A stretch of DNA of 42,859 bases, taken from the NCBI GenBank assembly GCA_009377755.1, contig WHTM01000040.1, positions 1-42,859 of the forward strand. The letters are read 5' to 3'. Under the pieces are notes generated by a model that made no database searches, was not told the origin of the DNA, and saw only the letters and a program-made list of their open reading frames with translations. Each line of letters opens with the position of its first letter. Position 1 is the stretch's first letter. The stretch is from Hyphomicrobiales bacterium (GTDB lineage Bacteria > Pseudomonadota > Alphaproteobacteria > Rhizobiales > Xanthobacteraceae). Made by a program: the position numbers and the translations under genes. Below are positions 1 through 8,581 of this stretch, piece after piece.

Positions 1-1
1 C

Positions 2-184
2 GATGCTGCGCCTTCGGACCAAATCTTCCTGATCCGCTGGTCCATCCAGGAAATCCGCCGCATCGCCATCAAGCTCGCCCAACGGCGCATCCGACACGCG
101 CACGTCATCGCATGGTCGCTCTGGCGGCGCGCCCACCAAGCCGAAGCGCGACGCGCACATCTCAAAAAGAAAAGGCAACTGTAA
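2..184 (+). mobile_element. C-terminal end of a transposase, cut by the window edge
   Basis: An open frame enters from the left edge and ends at a TAA at 182-184. The last 60 residues are rich in Arg, Trp and His (IRWSIQEIRRI near the start, then AWSLWRRAHQAEARRAH close to the end, then KKKRQL). A basic tail with WSxWRRxHQAxA is what I know from the C-termini of IS701/IS4-like DDE transposases, so this is probably the end of such an insertion sequence. The catalytic DDE domain would lie outside the window. The terminal inverted repeat should lie just after 184, but without the other end I cannot define it. The family assignment is from memory of the motif; the reading frame itself is certain. 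Confidence 0.5.
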
Positions 185-238
185 TGTTAGTATTCGCAGC
201 GTCACCTCCCAATCGATTCACGTCCGCGCGCCGCGTGC

Positions 239-610
239 TCACCTCGCGCAGAACACGATCAGGTGGAACGGCAGGGCTGCAAAGACGCCGCCGGCATAGG
301 TGTTCACAAAAATCTCCTCCGGCGTTGTTACGCCCCAGGCCACCGAAACCCTACTGTCCAGATAGCTCTCGAAGCCGGTGCCCCCGACGCTCGCCATATA
401 GGTACAGTCCCGGATGTCCCGGTTGAAGGTCACAAGATAGATGCCGGCACCTTCTCCGGCCGATGACAACACTCCGGCGCCGCGGGCCGTCGTGCCGTCG
501 GCAGCGACCACGGCCGACAGGACCGCCATCCCACGATCGGTCTGGGCCGTCGCTGGCGAAACCGCGAACACGCCGGCCAGGACGATGGTGAACAACAACT
601 TCGCGGGCAT
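239..610 (-). CDS. small secreted protein, tandem paralog 1 of 4
   Basis: A 123-residue protein with a signal peptide (MPAKLLFTIVLAGVFA, cleavage near ATAQ) and a mature beta-rich domain. The start at 610 has AAGGAG six bases upstream; an in-frame ATG at 649 is further out with no better site. The mature part shares a pattern with the next three genes: LSAVV, RGAGVLSS, then YLVTFNRDIRDCTY in the middle and PFHLIVFC near the end. The two cysteines are placed to form a disulphide. Domains with the pattern RGxGxxS, GxYxVxF and CxYxAxxG occur in many bacterial exported proteins of unknown role, sometimes behind collagen-like repeats. Function unknown; an envelope or extracellular location is inferred from the signal peptide. 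Confidence 0.72.
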   Translation of the reverse strand: MPAKLLFTIVLAGVFAVSPATAQTDRGMAVLSAVVAADGTTARGAGVLSSAGEGAGIYLVTFNRDIRDCTYMASVGGTGFESYLDSRVSVAWGVTTPEEIFVNTYAGGVFAALPFHLIVFCAR

Positions 611-659
611 GGGCCGCTCCTTGAACGACATGGAGGCAGAGGTTTCCATAGGTCTGCCG

Positions 660-1034
660 TCACCTGCCGCAGACGACGGTTAGATGGAACGGCGCATCAA
701 CATGGCCGCTACCGGCCGAGACCCTCACCCAAACGCCGTTGTCTTGCTGGTCCCGGCGGGCCGGCGAAGCAATCATCTTGTTTGTGTAAGTGTCTATGGT
801 CGTGCCGCCGACCGTCGCAACGTAGGTACACTCCCGGACGTCCTGGTTGAAAATGACCTCGTACTGGCCGATAGAGACCCGCGCGGACGACACGATCCCG
901 GCGCCGCGGTCCAAGTTGCCGTTCTGATCGACCACCGCCGACAGCAGCGCCATGCCGAGCGCCTTGTCGGGCGCCGCCGCCACCGTGACAAGCGCGCCAG
1001 CAAGGGCAAGAACGAAAAACAACGTCGTATGCAT
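660..1034 (-). CDS. small secreted protein, tandem paralog 2 of 4
   Basis: A 124-residue exported protein (signal peptide MHTTLFFVLALAGALVTVAA). The start at 1034 follows AGGGAG at good distance; the longer frame from 1052 has no better site. The mature domain repeats the family signature LLSAVVDQNGNLDRGAGIVS, then YEVIFNQDVRECTY, and ends PFHLTVVCGR. It is closest to paralog 3, with the same SPARR and DNGVxVRVSAG segments, so these two probably arose by the most recent duplication. It lies 49 bases downstream of paralog 1 in the opposite reading sense of the window and all four genes point left, consistent with one operon. No enzymatic motif is visible. Confidence 0.75.
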   Translation of the reverse strand: MHTTLFFVLALAGALVTVAAAPDKALGMALLSAVVDQNGNLDRGAGIVSSARVSIGQYEVIFNQDVRECTYVATVGGTTIDTYTNKMIASPARRDQQDNGVWVRVSAGSGHVDAPFHLTVVCGR

Positions 1035-1080
1035 GGGACGCTCCCTAAGCAAGCAGCCGCCGCCGCGGCGCCACTTCCTC

Positions 1081-1464
1081 TTACCTCACGCAGAAAGCGG
1101 TCAGGTGAAACGGGCGATCGATGTTATTGCCCGTCGTGCCGGCGGAAACCCGTACAAAGACGCCATTGTCCTGCCCAAGGCGGCGAGCCGGCGAAGCGGC
1201 GCTTGGCGCAAGACCGCCGGTGGCGGCGCTACCGACGGTCGCACCATAGGTACAGTCCCGAACATCCCGGTTGAAGATGACCTCGTACTGGCCGGTACCG
1301 AGGCGCGCCGATGAGACCGCTCCGGCGCCGCGGGCCAGGCTGCCGTCCGAATCGACCACCGCCGACAACAGCGCCGGGCCGAGCGTTTGGTCAGGGGCCG
1401 CGGCCACGGGCGCCGCGGCGAGCGCGCCGGCGAGGGCCAGAGCGAGCATGAGACCTGCGCGCAT
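1081..1464 (-). CDS. small secreted protein, tandem paralog 3 of 4
   Basis: A 127-residue exported protein with an Ala/Leu-rich signal peptide (MRAGLMLALALAGALAA). A strong AGGAGG lies seven bases before the ATG at 1464. The mature part carries LLSAVVDSDGSLARGAG, GQYEVIFNRDVRDCTYGATV and the C-terminal PFHLTAFC. It differs from paralog 2 mainly in the central loop, which is Ala/Gly-rich. The two conserved cysteines are present. Function unknown; the repeated architecture points to a small beta-sandwich exposed outside the cytoplasm. Gap to paralog 2 is 46 bases. Confidence 0.75.
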   Translation of the reverse strand: MRAGLMLALALAGALAAAPVAAAPDQTLGPALLSAVVDSDGSLARGAGAVSSARLGTGQYEVIFNRDVRDCTYGATVGSAATGGLAPSAASPARRLGQDNGVFVRVSAGTTGNNIDRPFHLTAFCVR

Positions 1465-1509
1465 GAAATCCTCCTCAAGCGAGGCACCGGCGGGCTGCGT
1501 CCGGCCCGC

Positions 1510-1881
1510 TCAAGAGGCGCAGTTCACCAGCACCACGAAACTAAGATCGGCGGCCTGCCCGGCTCTCGAGAATGTCCTGACCTTGATTTGCTTCGGGTTG
1601 CCTGAGACATCCGTCACCGACACTTGGCCTCCTTGTACCCCGCGCGGGCCGCCGACGATGGAGCAGGTGTTCACCTCGCGCAGGAAGTCGATGAGGTAGA
1701 GGCCGGTGCCCGAATGCGTCGACTTCTGCACGCCCGAGCTACGGGCCGTCACGCCGTTCGCCTTGACCACGGCGGAGAAGGTCGCAAACCCGTAGCTCTG
1801 CGCCTCGGCGGTTCCCGCCCAGCCGGCGGACACGGCCGCCGCGAGCAGAGCCGCCACTCCAACGAACAGCGATCGTGTCAT
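1510..1881 (-). CDS. small secreted protein, tandem paralog 4 of 4 (most divergent)
   Basis: A 123-residue exported protein with a long signal peptide (MTRSLFVGVAALLAAAVSAG, cleavage near AEAQ). AAGGGG precedes the ATG at 1881. The family pattern is kept in weaker form: FSAVVKANGVTARSSGV, GLYLIDFLREVNTC, and the final LVNC. The RG of the other copies is replaced by RS, and the tyrosine after the first cysteine by isoleucine, so this copy is the oldest branch of the tandem set. It is the first gene of the leftward set and lies 167 bases downstream of the AraC-type regulator gene, which has the same direction. Function unknown. Confidence 0.72.
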   Translation of the reverse strand: MTRSLFVGVAALLAAAVSAGWAGTAEAQSYGFATFSAVVKANGVTARSSGVQKSTHSGTGLYLIDFLREVNTCSIVGGPRGVQGGQVSVTDVSGNPKQIKVRTFSRAGQAADLSFVVLVNCAS

Positions 1882-2048
1882 GACAGACCCCTTGCGGGCT
1901 TCTCAGCCCATGCTGCCAGCGTGCTTTACTCCAGCACCAAGATCGTGCCGCTGATTGCGAAGCTGCCAGAAACAAGGGGTGGGTGTCCTCTCAGCCCGCG
2001 CACGAATATTTCTCAATCCGTGCCGCGCTTGGGGGGACCTGTCGGTAT

Positions 2049-3014
2049 CTATCGAATCAAGCTCGAACGGTAATCCGCGGGCGTGACTCCATAGGCCTGC
2101 CGGAAAGTTCGGTAGAACGTCGCGAGGCTCTCAAATCCGCAATCCAAGGCGATCGTAAGCACTGTATCTTGCCGTCGTTCCAGATGCTCTCGCGCCAATT
2201 CCAGACGACGTCCGAGAATGTATCGCGAAACAGTCGTGCCGCTCGGCTCGAATAGTTTGTGAAGAAGGCGTACGGAAATTCCGAGCCTTTGTGCGATCAA
2301 GGCAGGCGTGAGCGCAGGGCTTGCAATGTGGCGCTCGATCATCTGCTTGCCCGCCAGGAGCTGCGCTGTGCGTACGGCGTTATGCGGTTCGTTGTCGGTC
2401 GTCAGTCGGCCATAGGCCGCGGCGGTCAGGGTGGTCAGGGCATGCAGGGCAGCCCTTTGATCGCCTAACGGCAGACGCGGCGCCTCGACCAGCAGGGCGT
2501 CGAAATAGCAGGACAGAAGGGCGCCAATGCCGGTCGGAGCCGAGACGATGCGTGTGTCGATATCGTGTGGCCGCGCGAGCACCGGCTCAAATGTGGCGCG
2601 TGGAAGCTTCAGGACCCAGTGATGGAACCCGCACCGCTCGTTTGGTCCCGTCGTAAATGGACGGTCGGCATCTCCGAAGACAAGCGCGCCTGGTCCTGTC
2701 GTGAAGCTATCCTGATAATCAAAGTTGAACCACGCCTTTGCCCGTTGCTTGTAGAGGTAGACGTAGTGTCGACTCCCTCGCGCAATATCATGCAGCGAGC
2801 GACCGGTGCAATGTGACGTCGCCCGGATCTCCATTAGGGTGGCTTCTCCGAATTTCCATGTCGCAATATCCCCTCGAAACGAAACACGCCGATCTCTCTT
2901 CAGCTCTGGCGACATGGGGTCGAACGCCGCGCATATCGAATCGCGCCAATAGTCAAAGCGCTCCGCCTGCGGAACGTCTTCAGTCGACCACCGTATTGCA
3001 GGGGACTTATGCAT
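2049..3014 (-). CDS. AraC-family transcriptional regulator
   Basis: A 321-residue regulator. Residues about 10-190 match the AraC-binding-like N-terminal domain seen in FeaR/NphR-type activators (STEDVPQAERFDYWRDSI at the start). Residues about 225-320 form the double helix-turn-helix: AQRLGISVRLLHKLFEPSG as the first unit and IALDCGFESLATFYRTFRQA, ending with the usual YGVTPADYR, as the second. The ATG at 3014 follows a G-rich stretch; no stronger start is visible. It lies upstream of the four secreted paralogs in the same direction, so it may control them, but the 167-base gap and the lack of a clear operator make that an inference. The inducer is unknown. A second regulator of the same length is encoded at 5062-6027. 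Confidence 0.85.
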   Translation of the reverse strand: MHKSPAIRWSTEDVPQAERFDYWRDSICAAFDPMSPELKRDRRVSFRGDIATWKFGEATLMEIRATSHCTGRSLHDIARGSRHYVYLYKQRAKAWFNFDYQDSFTTGPGALVFGDADRPFTTGPNERCGFHHWVLKLPRATFEPVLARPHDIDTRIVSAPTGIGALLSCYFDALLVEAPRLPLGDQRAALHALTTLTAAAYGRLTTDNEPHNAVRTAQLLAGKQMIERHIASPALTPALIAQRLGISVRLLHKLFEPSGTTVSRYILGRRLELAREHLERRQDTVLTIALDCGFESLATFYRTFRQAYGVTPADYRSSLIR

Positions 3015-3162
3015 TCGTCTGGCCCCCCAGCCGCCAAGGTCGCGAGCGTCACCACTACGCTGAAGCCCACTCCGCTTCGATGCCCTACCTTTTTCACAGG
3101 ATAGCGTGGAGGATGTTGTATCGGTCGCCGATCATCGGGATGTAGCGCGGCATCTCAGCGCA

Positions 3163-3420
3163 GTCATGCCGCGGGGTCGGCGACCACCGCGTCGAGCACC
3201 GGGAACCCGGACAGGGTCACGCGCAGACGACCCTCCGGGGTGGTCTCCACCGCGCCTTCCGCGTGCAGTGTCGCGATTCGCCCGGCATCGAGCGGCCGCC
3301 CGGCCAGCGTCGCGTAGCGCTCCGGGTCGATGCCTTCGGCGAGGCGCAATCCCATCAGCAGGAATTCATCGGCGCGCTCTTCGCCGGTCAGCGGCTCGTC
3401 GACGACGAGTCCATGGCCAT
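3163..3420 (-). pseudogene. duplicated 3' fragment of hemW
   Basis: This stretch repeats the end of the hemW gene at a constant offset of 2880 bases (3163 matches 6043). From 3163 to 3374 I count only two differences (3174 and 3238). From 3375 to 3420 the match falls off with many substitutions, and beyond 3420 it is lost. The fragment encodes about the last 80 residues of HemW, including [19 protein letters not shown], and keeps the stop region, but has no start or catalytic part, so it cannot make a functional protein. It is a partial duplication, or a remnant of a second hemW later homogenised by gene conversion. Confidence 0.85.
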
Positions 3421-3452
3421 CGAATTGCCATCCCGTTCTAACCTATTGTTTT

Positions 3453-3502
3453 GCACGTGATCCTTTCCAAAAACCGGTTCCCGCTTTTCGGAATCACGCG
3501 CT
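3453..3502. repeat. short palindromic intergenic repeat
   Basis: An imperfect inverted repeat with arms at 3456-3463 and 3491-3498 around the core AAACCGGTTCCCGCTTTTCGG. I recognise this core as a common dispersed intergenic repeat of Bradyrhizobium-type genomes; only this copy is seen in the window. No gene is visible between the hemW fragment and the YCII pseudogene (3421-3677). Confidence 0.45.
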
Positions 3503-3677
3503 AGTACCCGGCATCGCAAGTGGCACGACTGTCCGTTCCGGCGGAGGCCGGCCTGCAAAAAAAGCTGGTCGACGTGTCGATCTCGGGGAGCCTCGCTCGA
3601 CGTGTCATCGGAGCGAGGGTTCAAACCTGGACCGGACGGCCTGGGGGCCCGCCGTCTAGCCAGAAGGAGAAACGAAC

Positions 3678-4096
3678 ATGCGGTTCATGGGGATCGTCAA
3701 GTCAAGCAAGGACTCGGAAGCGGGCGTCATGCCGTCGGAGGAAATGCTCGCGGCAATGGCGAAATACAACGAGGACCTCGTTGAAGGCCGGGGTGATGCT
3801 CGATGGGAGCGGCCTGCAGGCGAGCTCGAAAGACGCGCGCGTCAGGTTCTCCGGGGGCAAGCGCACGGTGATTGACGGCCCGTTCGCCGAAACGAAGGAG
3901 CTGATCGCCGGCTATTGGACCTTCTAGGTGCGGTCGAAGGAAGAGGCGATCGAATGGATGAAGCGCTACCCCAACCCCCACAATGAGGACAGCGAGATCG
4001 AGATCCGCCAGATGTTCGAGCTCGAGGATTTCGGCGAGAGCGACGCCGTCGAGCAACCATCGCAGGCTGGGCGAGGAGATCGCCAAGAAGAAGTAG
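3678..4096 (+). pseudogene. YCII-family (DGPF-type) protein, broken by three lesions
   Basis: The gene starts well: AAGGAG, then ATG at 3678 and MRFMGIVKSSKDSEAGVMPS. It encodes a YCII-related protein of the kind often linked to ECF sigma factors in soil bacteria. Near 3780 one extra base shifts the frame; the family sequence resumes one frame on as KAGVMLDGSGLQ and reaches the hallmark GKRTVIDGPFAETKELIAG. At 3925-3927 a TAG replaces what is normally a Gln or similar codon, after which the frame continues with SKEEAIEWMKRYPNPHNEDS and EIEIRQMFELEDFGE. Near 4050 a second shift occurs and the expected tail LGEEIAKKK ends at a TAG at 4094-4096. Two frameshifts and one nonsense codon mark it as dead. 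No sigma factor gene remains next to it. Confidence 0.8.
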
Positions 4097-4121
4097 GCGA
4101 GAGGTGCGGAAGTCGCGTGGG

Positions 4122-4145
4122 CACAGGCGCTTTCACACGCCTGTG
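4122..4145. terminator. perfect hairpin after the YCII pseudogene
   Basis: Arms CACAGGCG (4122-4129) and CGCCTGTG (4138-4145) with an eight-base loop. There is no T-run after it, so intrinsic termination is uncertain. It sits 26 bases after the old stop codon. Confidence 0.35.
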
Positions 4146-4216
4146 TCTACCTACGAGTCCGGCTGTTCATTTGGCTGAGCGGTCTGCGTCGCATCACTCC
4201 GCTCGCGCTTCGTGCT

Positions 4217-4271
4217 GCGCCGCGCACGGGGAACGCCGCAAGGTCAGACGCGCCGCGCACGGAGAACGCCG
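4217..4271. repeat. two direct repeats of 22 bases, period 33
   Basis: The sequence at 4217-4238 recurs at 4250-4271 with one change (G to A). It lies between the YCII pseudogene and the 3' end of the secreted-protein gene at 4277. Origin unknown. Confidence 0.6.
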
Positions 4272-4276
4272 GCAGG

Positions 4277-4837
4277 CTATTGCAGCGTGTCCAGCGTCCC
4301 GGCCGCGGCGCAGGAGGCACTCAGCGCCGTGCCGCTTCCCAGGGACAAACGGACCTCGATGTGCTGCCTGGGGCCGACCTGCACGTCGACGGCGCGGTTG
4401 AGCTGATGGTAAACAGAAAAGCCGTCCGAGCCGGAATGATCGACCGGCAGCCACTGGACCAGCACGAACGAATCGTCCGCGCTGCGCAATTCAACAAAGC
4501 CGGTGAAAAACGGTGCGCCGGTCGTGCCCTGCAGATAGCACGACATTCGCGTGAGATTCAGCCGGCGCCTGGCGCCGAGCCTGGGGAGCTCGCCAGAACA
4601 AGCCCTGAGGCTGCAAGTCAGCCCGAGGTGCGCCTGATAGTGCACGGTCGAGACGACCGTCGCCGCCGGCGCGATCGCTTCCACCACCTGCCCGGGCGCG
4701 GCGCGGGGAGCGGGCGCGCCGGGAGCCTGAGCCGGCGACGGAGCGCCGGACAGTGAGAGAAAGAATATCCCCGAGAGCATAGGCGGTACCAGCCTCGGCA
4801 GCCTGATTTTCGGCAGCCTCATGACCGATCCAAGCAT
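4277..4837 (-). CDS. secreted protein of unknown function
   Basis: A 186-residue protein with a basic N-terminus and hydrophobic segment (LVPPMLSGIFFLSLSG), likely cleaved near SPAQA, followed by a Pro/Ala-rich linker. The start at 4837 is chosen because GGAGGAA lies just upstream; ATGs at 4849 and 4951 lack such a site. The mature part has four cysteines (LTCSLRACSG, MSCYLQG, SASCAAAG), suggesting two disulphides, and aromatic beta-type segments such as FTGFVELRSADDSFVLVQW. It resembles the small secreted family at 239-1881 in style only; I cannot align the two. It is divergent from the AraC-type gene at 5062, which may regulate it. No function proposed. Confidence 0.65.
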   Translation of the reverse strand: MLGSVMRLPKIRLPRLVPPMLSGIFFLSLSGAPSPAQAPGAPAPRAAPGQVVEAIAPAATVVSTVHYQAHLGLTCSLRACSGELPRLGARRRLNLTRMSCYLQGTTGAPFFTGFVELRSADDSFVLVQWLPVDHSGSDGFSVYHQLNRAVDVQVGPRQHIEVRLSLGSGTALSASCAAAGTLDTLQ

Positions 4838-5061
4838 CTGTTCCTCCATGAACCTTGACGCAGGCCGCACGCACAAACCTTTGAAATGACGCCGCGCGCG
4901 GCATCGTTTCAGGACGCTTAGACAAGAGGCCCGCCTTGGCCAGCATGACACCGGCCCGTCCGCCGGTCTTGGATTCCTGTGCCGGCCGGCTTTGCGGATT
5001 GCGCCATCGTGCTATGGTTGTGGCCGTGCTGCCGGCTCGCCGATTCCGGAAGGAGGCTGGG

Positions 5062-6027
5062 GTGCCCTCACTGCCGCCGCAGCCGCTACGCGTCTCGACC
5101 GGGATGCTGCCCGAGCGCGATCGCATGGCCGCCTTTCGCGAGGAGTTCGCGCGGCAGGTTCTCAACATGGACGTGGTCGATTACAGCGGCGGCAATCCGC
5201 GCATCGACATAACGTACCTCAAGCTTGGTCCGGTCGCCGTCGGCGGCACCGTCACTACGCCGTCCGAATTCATTCGCGATCCGCGTCATTTCACGGATGG
5301 CGCGGATGATTTCCAGTTGCTTCTGGCGCATCGGCCATCTCGAGTGCACGCGGCAGGCCGCGACCTCTTGCTGCCATCCGGCTCGGCCGTCCTTCTCGAC
5401 TACGCGCGGCTGTACCGGGCCGGACCGGTGGATGACGGGGAGGCCAACAACATTGCGGTGCCGCCGGCGCTCCTGAAGACGCTGGTCGCCCACCCGGAGG
5501 ATCGCGCGGGCCGCGAGATACGCCCCGGACCGGCCCTGCGCCTTCTCGATGGCTACCTGGCGTCGCTGCTTGCGCTCGACGAGGCGCCGCCGGCCGAATT
5601 GGCGGAACTGATCGGACTGCATCTCATCGATCTGGTCGCCGCGGTGATCGGGCCGACGTACGACGCGCGCGAGGTCATCGCCGAGCGCGGGCTGAAGGCC
5701 GCGCGGCAGCGTGCGGTGCTGGCCGAAATCGCGCGGCGTTTCCATGATCCCGGCCTCGATGTCGACAGCGTCGCCGGGCGGATCGGGCTGTCGCGCCGTG
5801 TCGTTCAACGCCTGCTCGAGGAGACAGGGAAATCGTTCACCGAGCATCTCACCGAGCGCCGGCTCGAGCGCGCCCGCGCGATGCTGGCCGATCCGGAGTG
5901 CTCACATCTCAAGGTCATCGAGATCGCCCTGGCGGCCGGCTTCGGCGACGTGTCGCATTTCAACCGCATGTTCCGGCGCCGCTTCGGGGAGTCGCCTTCC
6001 GGCATGCGGGCGGCGAGGCCCGCGTGA
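5062..6027 (+). CDS. AraC-family transcriptional regulator
   Basis: A 321-residue regulator when started at the GTG at 5062, which has AAGGAGG at ideal distance; an ATG at 4936 would add 42 residues with no ribosome site. The N-terminal half is an AraC-binding-like domain (PERDRMAAFREEFARQVL at its start). The C-terminal pair of helix-turn-helix units is clear: VAGRIGLSRRVVQRLLEETG and IALAAGFGDVSHFNRMFRRR, ending FGESPSGMR. It is divergent from the secreted-protein gene ending at 4277, with a shared intergenic region of 224 bases, and runs into the 3' end of hemW 16 bases away. Inducer unknown. Confidence 0.86.
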   Translation: MPSLPPQPLRVSTGMLPERDRMAAFREEFARQVLNMDVVDYSGGNPRIDITYLKLGPVAVGGTVTTPSEFIRDPRHFTDGADDFQLLLAHRPSRVHAAGRDLLLPSGSAVLLDYARLYRAGPVDDGEANNIAVPPALLKTLVAHPEDRAGREIRPGPALRLLDGYLASLLALDEAPPAELAELIGLHLIDLVAAVIGPTYDAREVIAERGLKAARQRAVLAEIARRFHDPGLDVDSVAGRIGLSRRVVQRLLEETGKSFTEHLTERRLERARAMLADPECSHLKVIEIALAAGFGDVSHFNRMFRRRFGESPSGMRAARPA

Positions 6028-6043
6028 CCCGTGCCTCACATCG

Positions 6044-7207
6044 TCATGCCGCGAGGTCGGCGACCACCGCGTCGAGCACCGGGAACCCGGACAGGGTCAC
6101 GCGCAGACGACCCTCCGAGGTGGTCTCCACCGCGCCTTCCGCGTGCAGTGTCGCGATTCGCCCGGCATCGAGCGGCCGCCCGGCCAGCGTCGCGTAGCGC
6201 TCCGGGTCGATGCCTTCGGCGAGGCGCAATCCCATCAGCAGGAATTCATCGGCGCATTCTTCGCGTGTCAGCGGCTCATCGGTGACGAGGCCGTGGCCGG
6301 CGCTTTCGACGCGCGCGAGCCAAGCCTCGGGCCGCTTCTCGGTTGCGGTCGCAAAGCGGCGGCCATCGACGCCGAGCCGCCCGTGGGCGCCCGGTCCGAT
6401 GCCGGCATATTCGTGCCCGCGCCAATAGACCAGATTGTGCCGGCACTCGGCGCCGGGGCGGGCATGATTGGAAATCTCGTAGGCCGGCAACCCGCGCGCC
6501 GCACAGATTTCCCGCGTGACATCATAGAGATCGCGGGCGCGGTCGTCGTCCGGCACGACCAGCTTGCGGGCCGCTTGCAGCGCGAAGAACGGCGTCTCCG
6601 GCTCGATCGTCAACTGGTAGAGCGACAGATGCTCGGCGGCCTCGTCAATGGCGCGCTTGAGTTCCGCGGCCCAATCCTGCGGGGCGTGGCCCGGCCGCGC
6701 ATAAATGAGATCGAACGAATAGCGCTCGAAAATTTTCCGTGCGATTCCTACCGCTTCGAGCGCTTCACGGGCGGTATGCAGCCTTCCGAGCTGCTTCAAG
6801 GCGGAATCGTCGAGCGCCTGCACGCCGAGCGACACGCGGTTGACGCCGGCTAAGCGGTAGCCGCGAAAGCGTGTCGCCTCGACGCTGGTCGGGTTGGCTT
6901 CCAGCGTGATCTCGACATCGGGCGACACCGTCCAATGTCGCGCGACTTCATCGAGAATTGCCGCGACGGTTGAGGGCTGCATCAGCGACGGGGTGCCGCC
7001 GCCGAAAAAGATCGTCGACACGGTCCGCTCAGGCACGCGCTCCGCCGTGGCGGCGAGCTCGGCCGCGAAGGCGCGCACGTAACGTGTCTCGTCGATGGCA
7101 GCATGGCGCACGTGGCTGTTGAAGTCGCAGTACGGGCACTTCGACAGGCAAAACGGCCAATGAATGTACACGCCGAAGGCGCCGCCATCGGTGACATCGG
7201 TGCTCAT
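6044..7207 (-). CDS. hemW: HemW-type radical SAM protein
   Basis: A 387-residue radical SAM protein of the HemW family (formerly called HemN-like oxygen-independent coproporphyrinogen oxidase). HemW is known as a heme chaperone, which handles heme for membrane cytochromes. The radical SAM cluster motif is [14 protein letters not shown] near residue 10, followed by FFGGGTPSL and LGVQALDD, and the C-terminal HemN domain is present. The length fits the family (about 380). The ATG at 7207 overlaps the rdgB stop by four bases (ATGA), so translation is probably coupled. It is the last gene of rph-rdgB-hemW. Its last 200 or so bases have a second copy at 3163-3420. CLSKC rather than the CxxxCxxCxC of true HemN supports HemW. 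Confidence 0.93.
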   Translation of the reverse strand: MSTDVTDGGAFGVYIHWPFCLSKCPYCDFNSHVRHAAIDETRYVRAFAAELAATAERVPERTVSTIFFGGGTPSLMQPSTVAAILDEVARHWTVSPDVEITLEANPTSVEATRFRGYRLAGVNRVSLGVQALDDSALKQLGRLHTAREALEAVGIARKIFERYSFDLIYARPGHAPQDWAAELKRAIDEAAEHLSLYQLTIEPETPFFALQAARKLVVPDDDRARDLYDVTREICAARGLPAYEISNHARPGAECRHNLVYWRGHEYAGIGPGAHGRLGVDGRRFATATEKRPEAWLARVESAGHGLVTDEPLTREECADEFLLMGLRLAEGIDPERYATLAGRPLDAGRIATLHAEGAVETTSEGRLRVTLSGFPVLDAVVADLAA

Positions 7208-7863
7208 AGACAGGCCTTCGCCAGCATCACGAACGCGCGCGCCCGATGCGACAGCCCTTTTCCACGCGGCGGCAGGCCGTGTTTTTCCTCGCTCGGCATT
7301 TCGCCGAAGGTGCGCGCGTGGCCGTCCGGCTGGAACGTCGGATCGTAGCCGAAGCCGAGCGTGCCGCGCGGCGGCCACACCAGTAAGCCGTTGACCTGGC
7401 TCTCGAACTCCTCCAGGTGGCCGTCCGGCCAGGCGACGCACAGCGCCGAGACGAAGTGCGCGCGCCGGTCCGTGCTGCCGCTAGCCCGCAATTTGTCCTC
7501 GATCATCTGCATGGCAGCGGCAAAATCCTTGGTCTCCCCGGCCCAGCGCGCCGAATGGATGCCGGGCGCGCCGCCGAGCGCGTCGACGACCAGCCCGGAA
7601 TCGTCGGCGAAGGCCGCTACTCGCGCCGCATTCGCGGCGATCGTCGCCTTGATGCGCGCGTTGTCGCGAAAGCTCGTGCCGGTTTCCGCAGGCTCAGGCA
7701 GCCCAAGTTCGCCGGCCGACATCACGTCGATGCCGTTGGGCGCGATCAGATCGCGCATCTCGGCGAGCTTGCCGGGGTTGTGAGTCGCGATCACGAGGCG
7801 TCCTTCGATTCGCCGATGCAGCGTAACATCACCCGCGCTTCGCAGACTATCCCTCCCCGGCAT
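7204..7863 (-). CDS. rdgB: dITP/XTP pyrophosphatase (non-canonical NTP hydrolase)
   Basis: A 219-residue protein of the RdgB/HAM1 family, which hydrolyses dITP, ITP and XTP to monophosphates and keeps deaminated purines out of nucleic acids. The signature segments are [15 protein letters not shown] (substrate-binding lysine region), [20 protein letters not shown], and [11 protein letters not shown] near the C-terminus, with [17 protein letters not shown] at the end. The first 20 residues are longer than usual; the ATG at 7863 lies four bases after the rph stop, so coupling with rph is likely, but a start nearer the conserved VIATHN segment has no ATG or GTG. Cytoplasmic housekeeping enzyme. 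Confidence 0.93.
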   Translation of the reverse strand: MPGRDSLRSAGDVTLHRRIEGRLVIATHNPGKLAEMRDLIAPNGIDVMSAGELGLPEPAETGTSFRDNARIKATIAANAARVAAFADDSGLVVDALGGAPGIHSARWAGETKDFAAAMQMIEDKLRASGSTDRRAHFVSALCVAWPDGHLEEFESQVNGLLVWPPRGTLGFGYDPTFQPDGHARTFGEMPSEEKHGLPPRGKGLSHRARAFVMLAKACL

Positions 7864-7867
7864 TCCG

Positions 7868-8581
7868 TTACATCACCGCCATTTTTTGCAGATCAACGAG
7901 CTTGCCGATTCCCTTGCGGGCGAGCGCCAGCAGCGCCAGCAACTGTTCCTCGGAGAACGGCGTCTTTTCCGCGGTGCCCTGCACCTCCACGATATTGCCC
8001 GCTCCGGTCATGACGAAATTGGCGTCGGTCTCGGCTTCCGAGTCCTCGGCATAGTCGAGGTCGAGCACCGGCGTGCCGCCGCAGATGCCGCAGGAGATCG
8101 CCGCCACGTGGTCGCGCAGCGGGCTGCCGCGCAGCATGTCGCGCGTCTTCATCCAGGCGAGGCAGTCGCTCAGCGCCACCCAGGCGCCGGTGATCGCGGC
8201 GGTGCGGGTGCCGCCGTCGGCCTGGATCACGTCGCAGTCGACGGTGATCTGGCGCTCGCCGAGCGCAGGGAGGTCGACCACGGAGCGCAGCGAGCGCCCG
8301 ACGAGCCGCTGGATCTCGATGGTGCGGCCGTTCTGCTTGCCGGCCGAAGCCTCGCGCCTTGTGCGCTCGTGGGTGGCGCGCGGCAGCATGCCGTATTCGG
8401 CGGTAATCCAGCCGCGCGCCTGGCCCTTGAGCCAGGGCGGCAGCCGGTCCTCCAGCGTGGCGGTGACCAGCACGTGGGTGTCGCCGAATTTCACGAAGCA
8501 GGAGCCTTCCGCGTATTTGACCACGCTGCGCTCGAGCGACACAGCGCGCAGCTCGTCGGGGGCTCGGCGGCTCGGCCGCAT
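7868..8581 (-). CDS. rph: RNase PH
   Basis: A 237-residue phosphorolytic 3'-5' exoribonuclease that trims tRNA 3' ends. The start at 8581 ([17 protein letters not shown]) has AAGGAG seven bases before it and gives the usual length; an upstream ATG at 8677 would add 32 non-conserved residues. Family segments are [30 protein letters not shown] (catalytic and phosphate-binding region), [16 protein letters not shown] and [19 protein letters not shown]. First gene of a leftward operon with rdgB and hemW. In related genomes hrcA lies directly divergent from rph; here 2.3 kb of other DNA separates them. Confidence 0.95.
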   Translation of the reverse strand: MRPSRRAPDELRAVSLERSVVKYAEGSCFVKFGDTHVLVTATLEDRLPPWLKGQARGWITAEYGMLPRATHERTRREASAGKQNGRTIEIQRLVGRSLRSVVDLPALGERQITVDCDVIQADGGTRTAAITGAWVALSDCLAWMKTRDMLRGSPLRDHVAAISCGICGGTPVLDLDYAEDSEAETDANFVMTGAGNIVEVQGTAEKTPFSEEQLLALLALARKGIGKLVDLQKMAVM

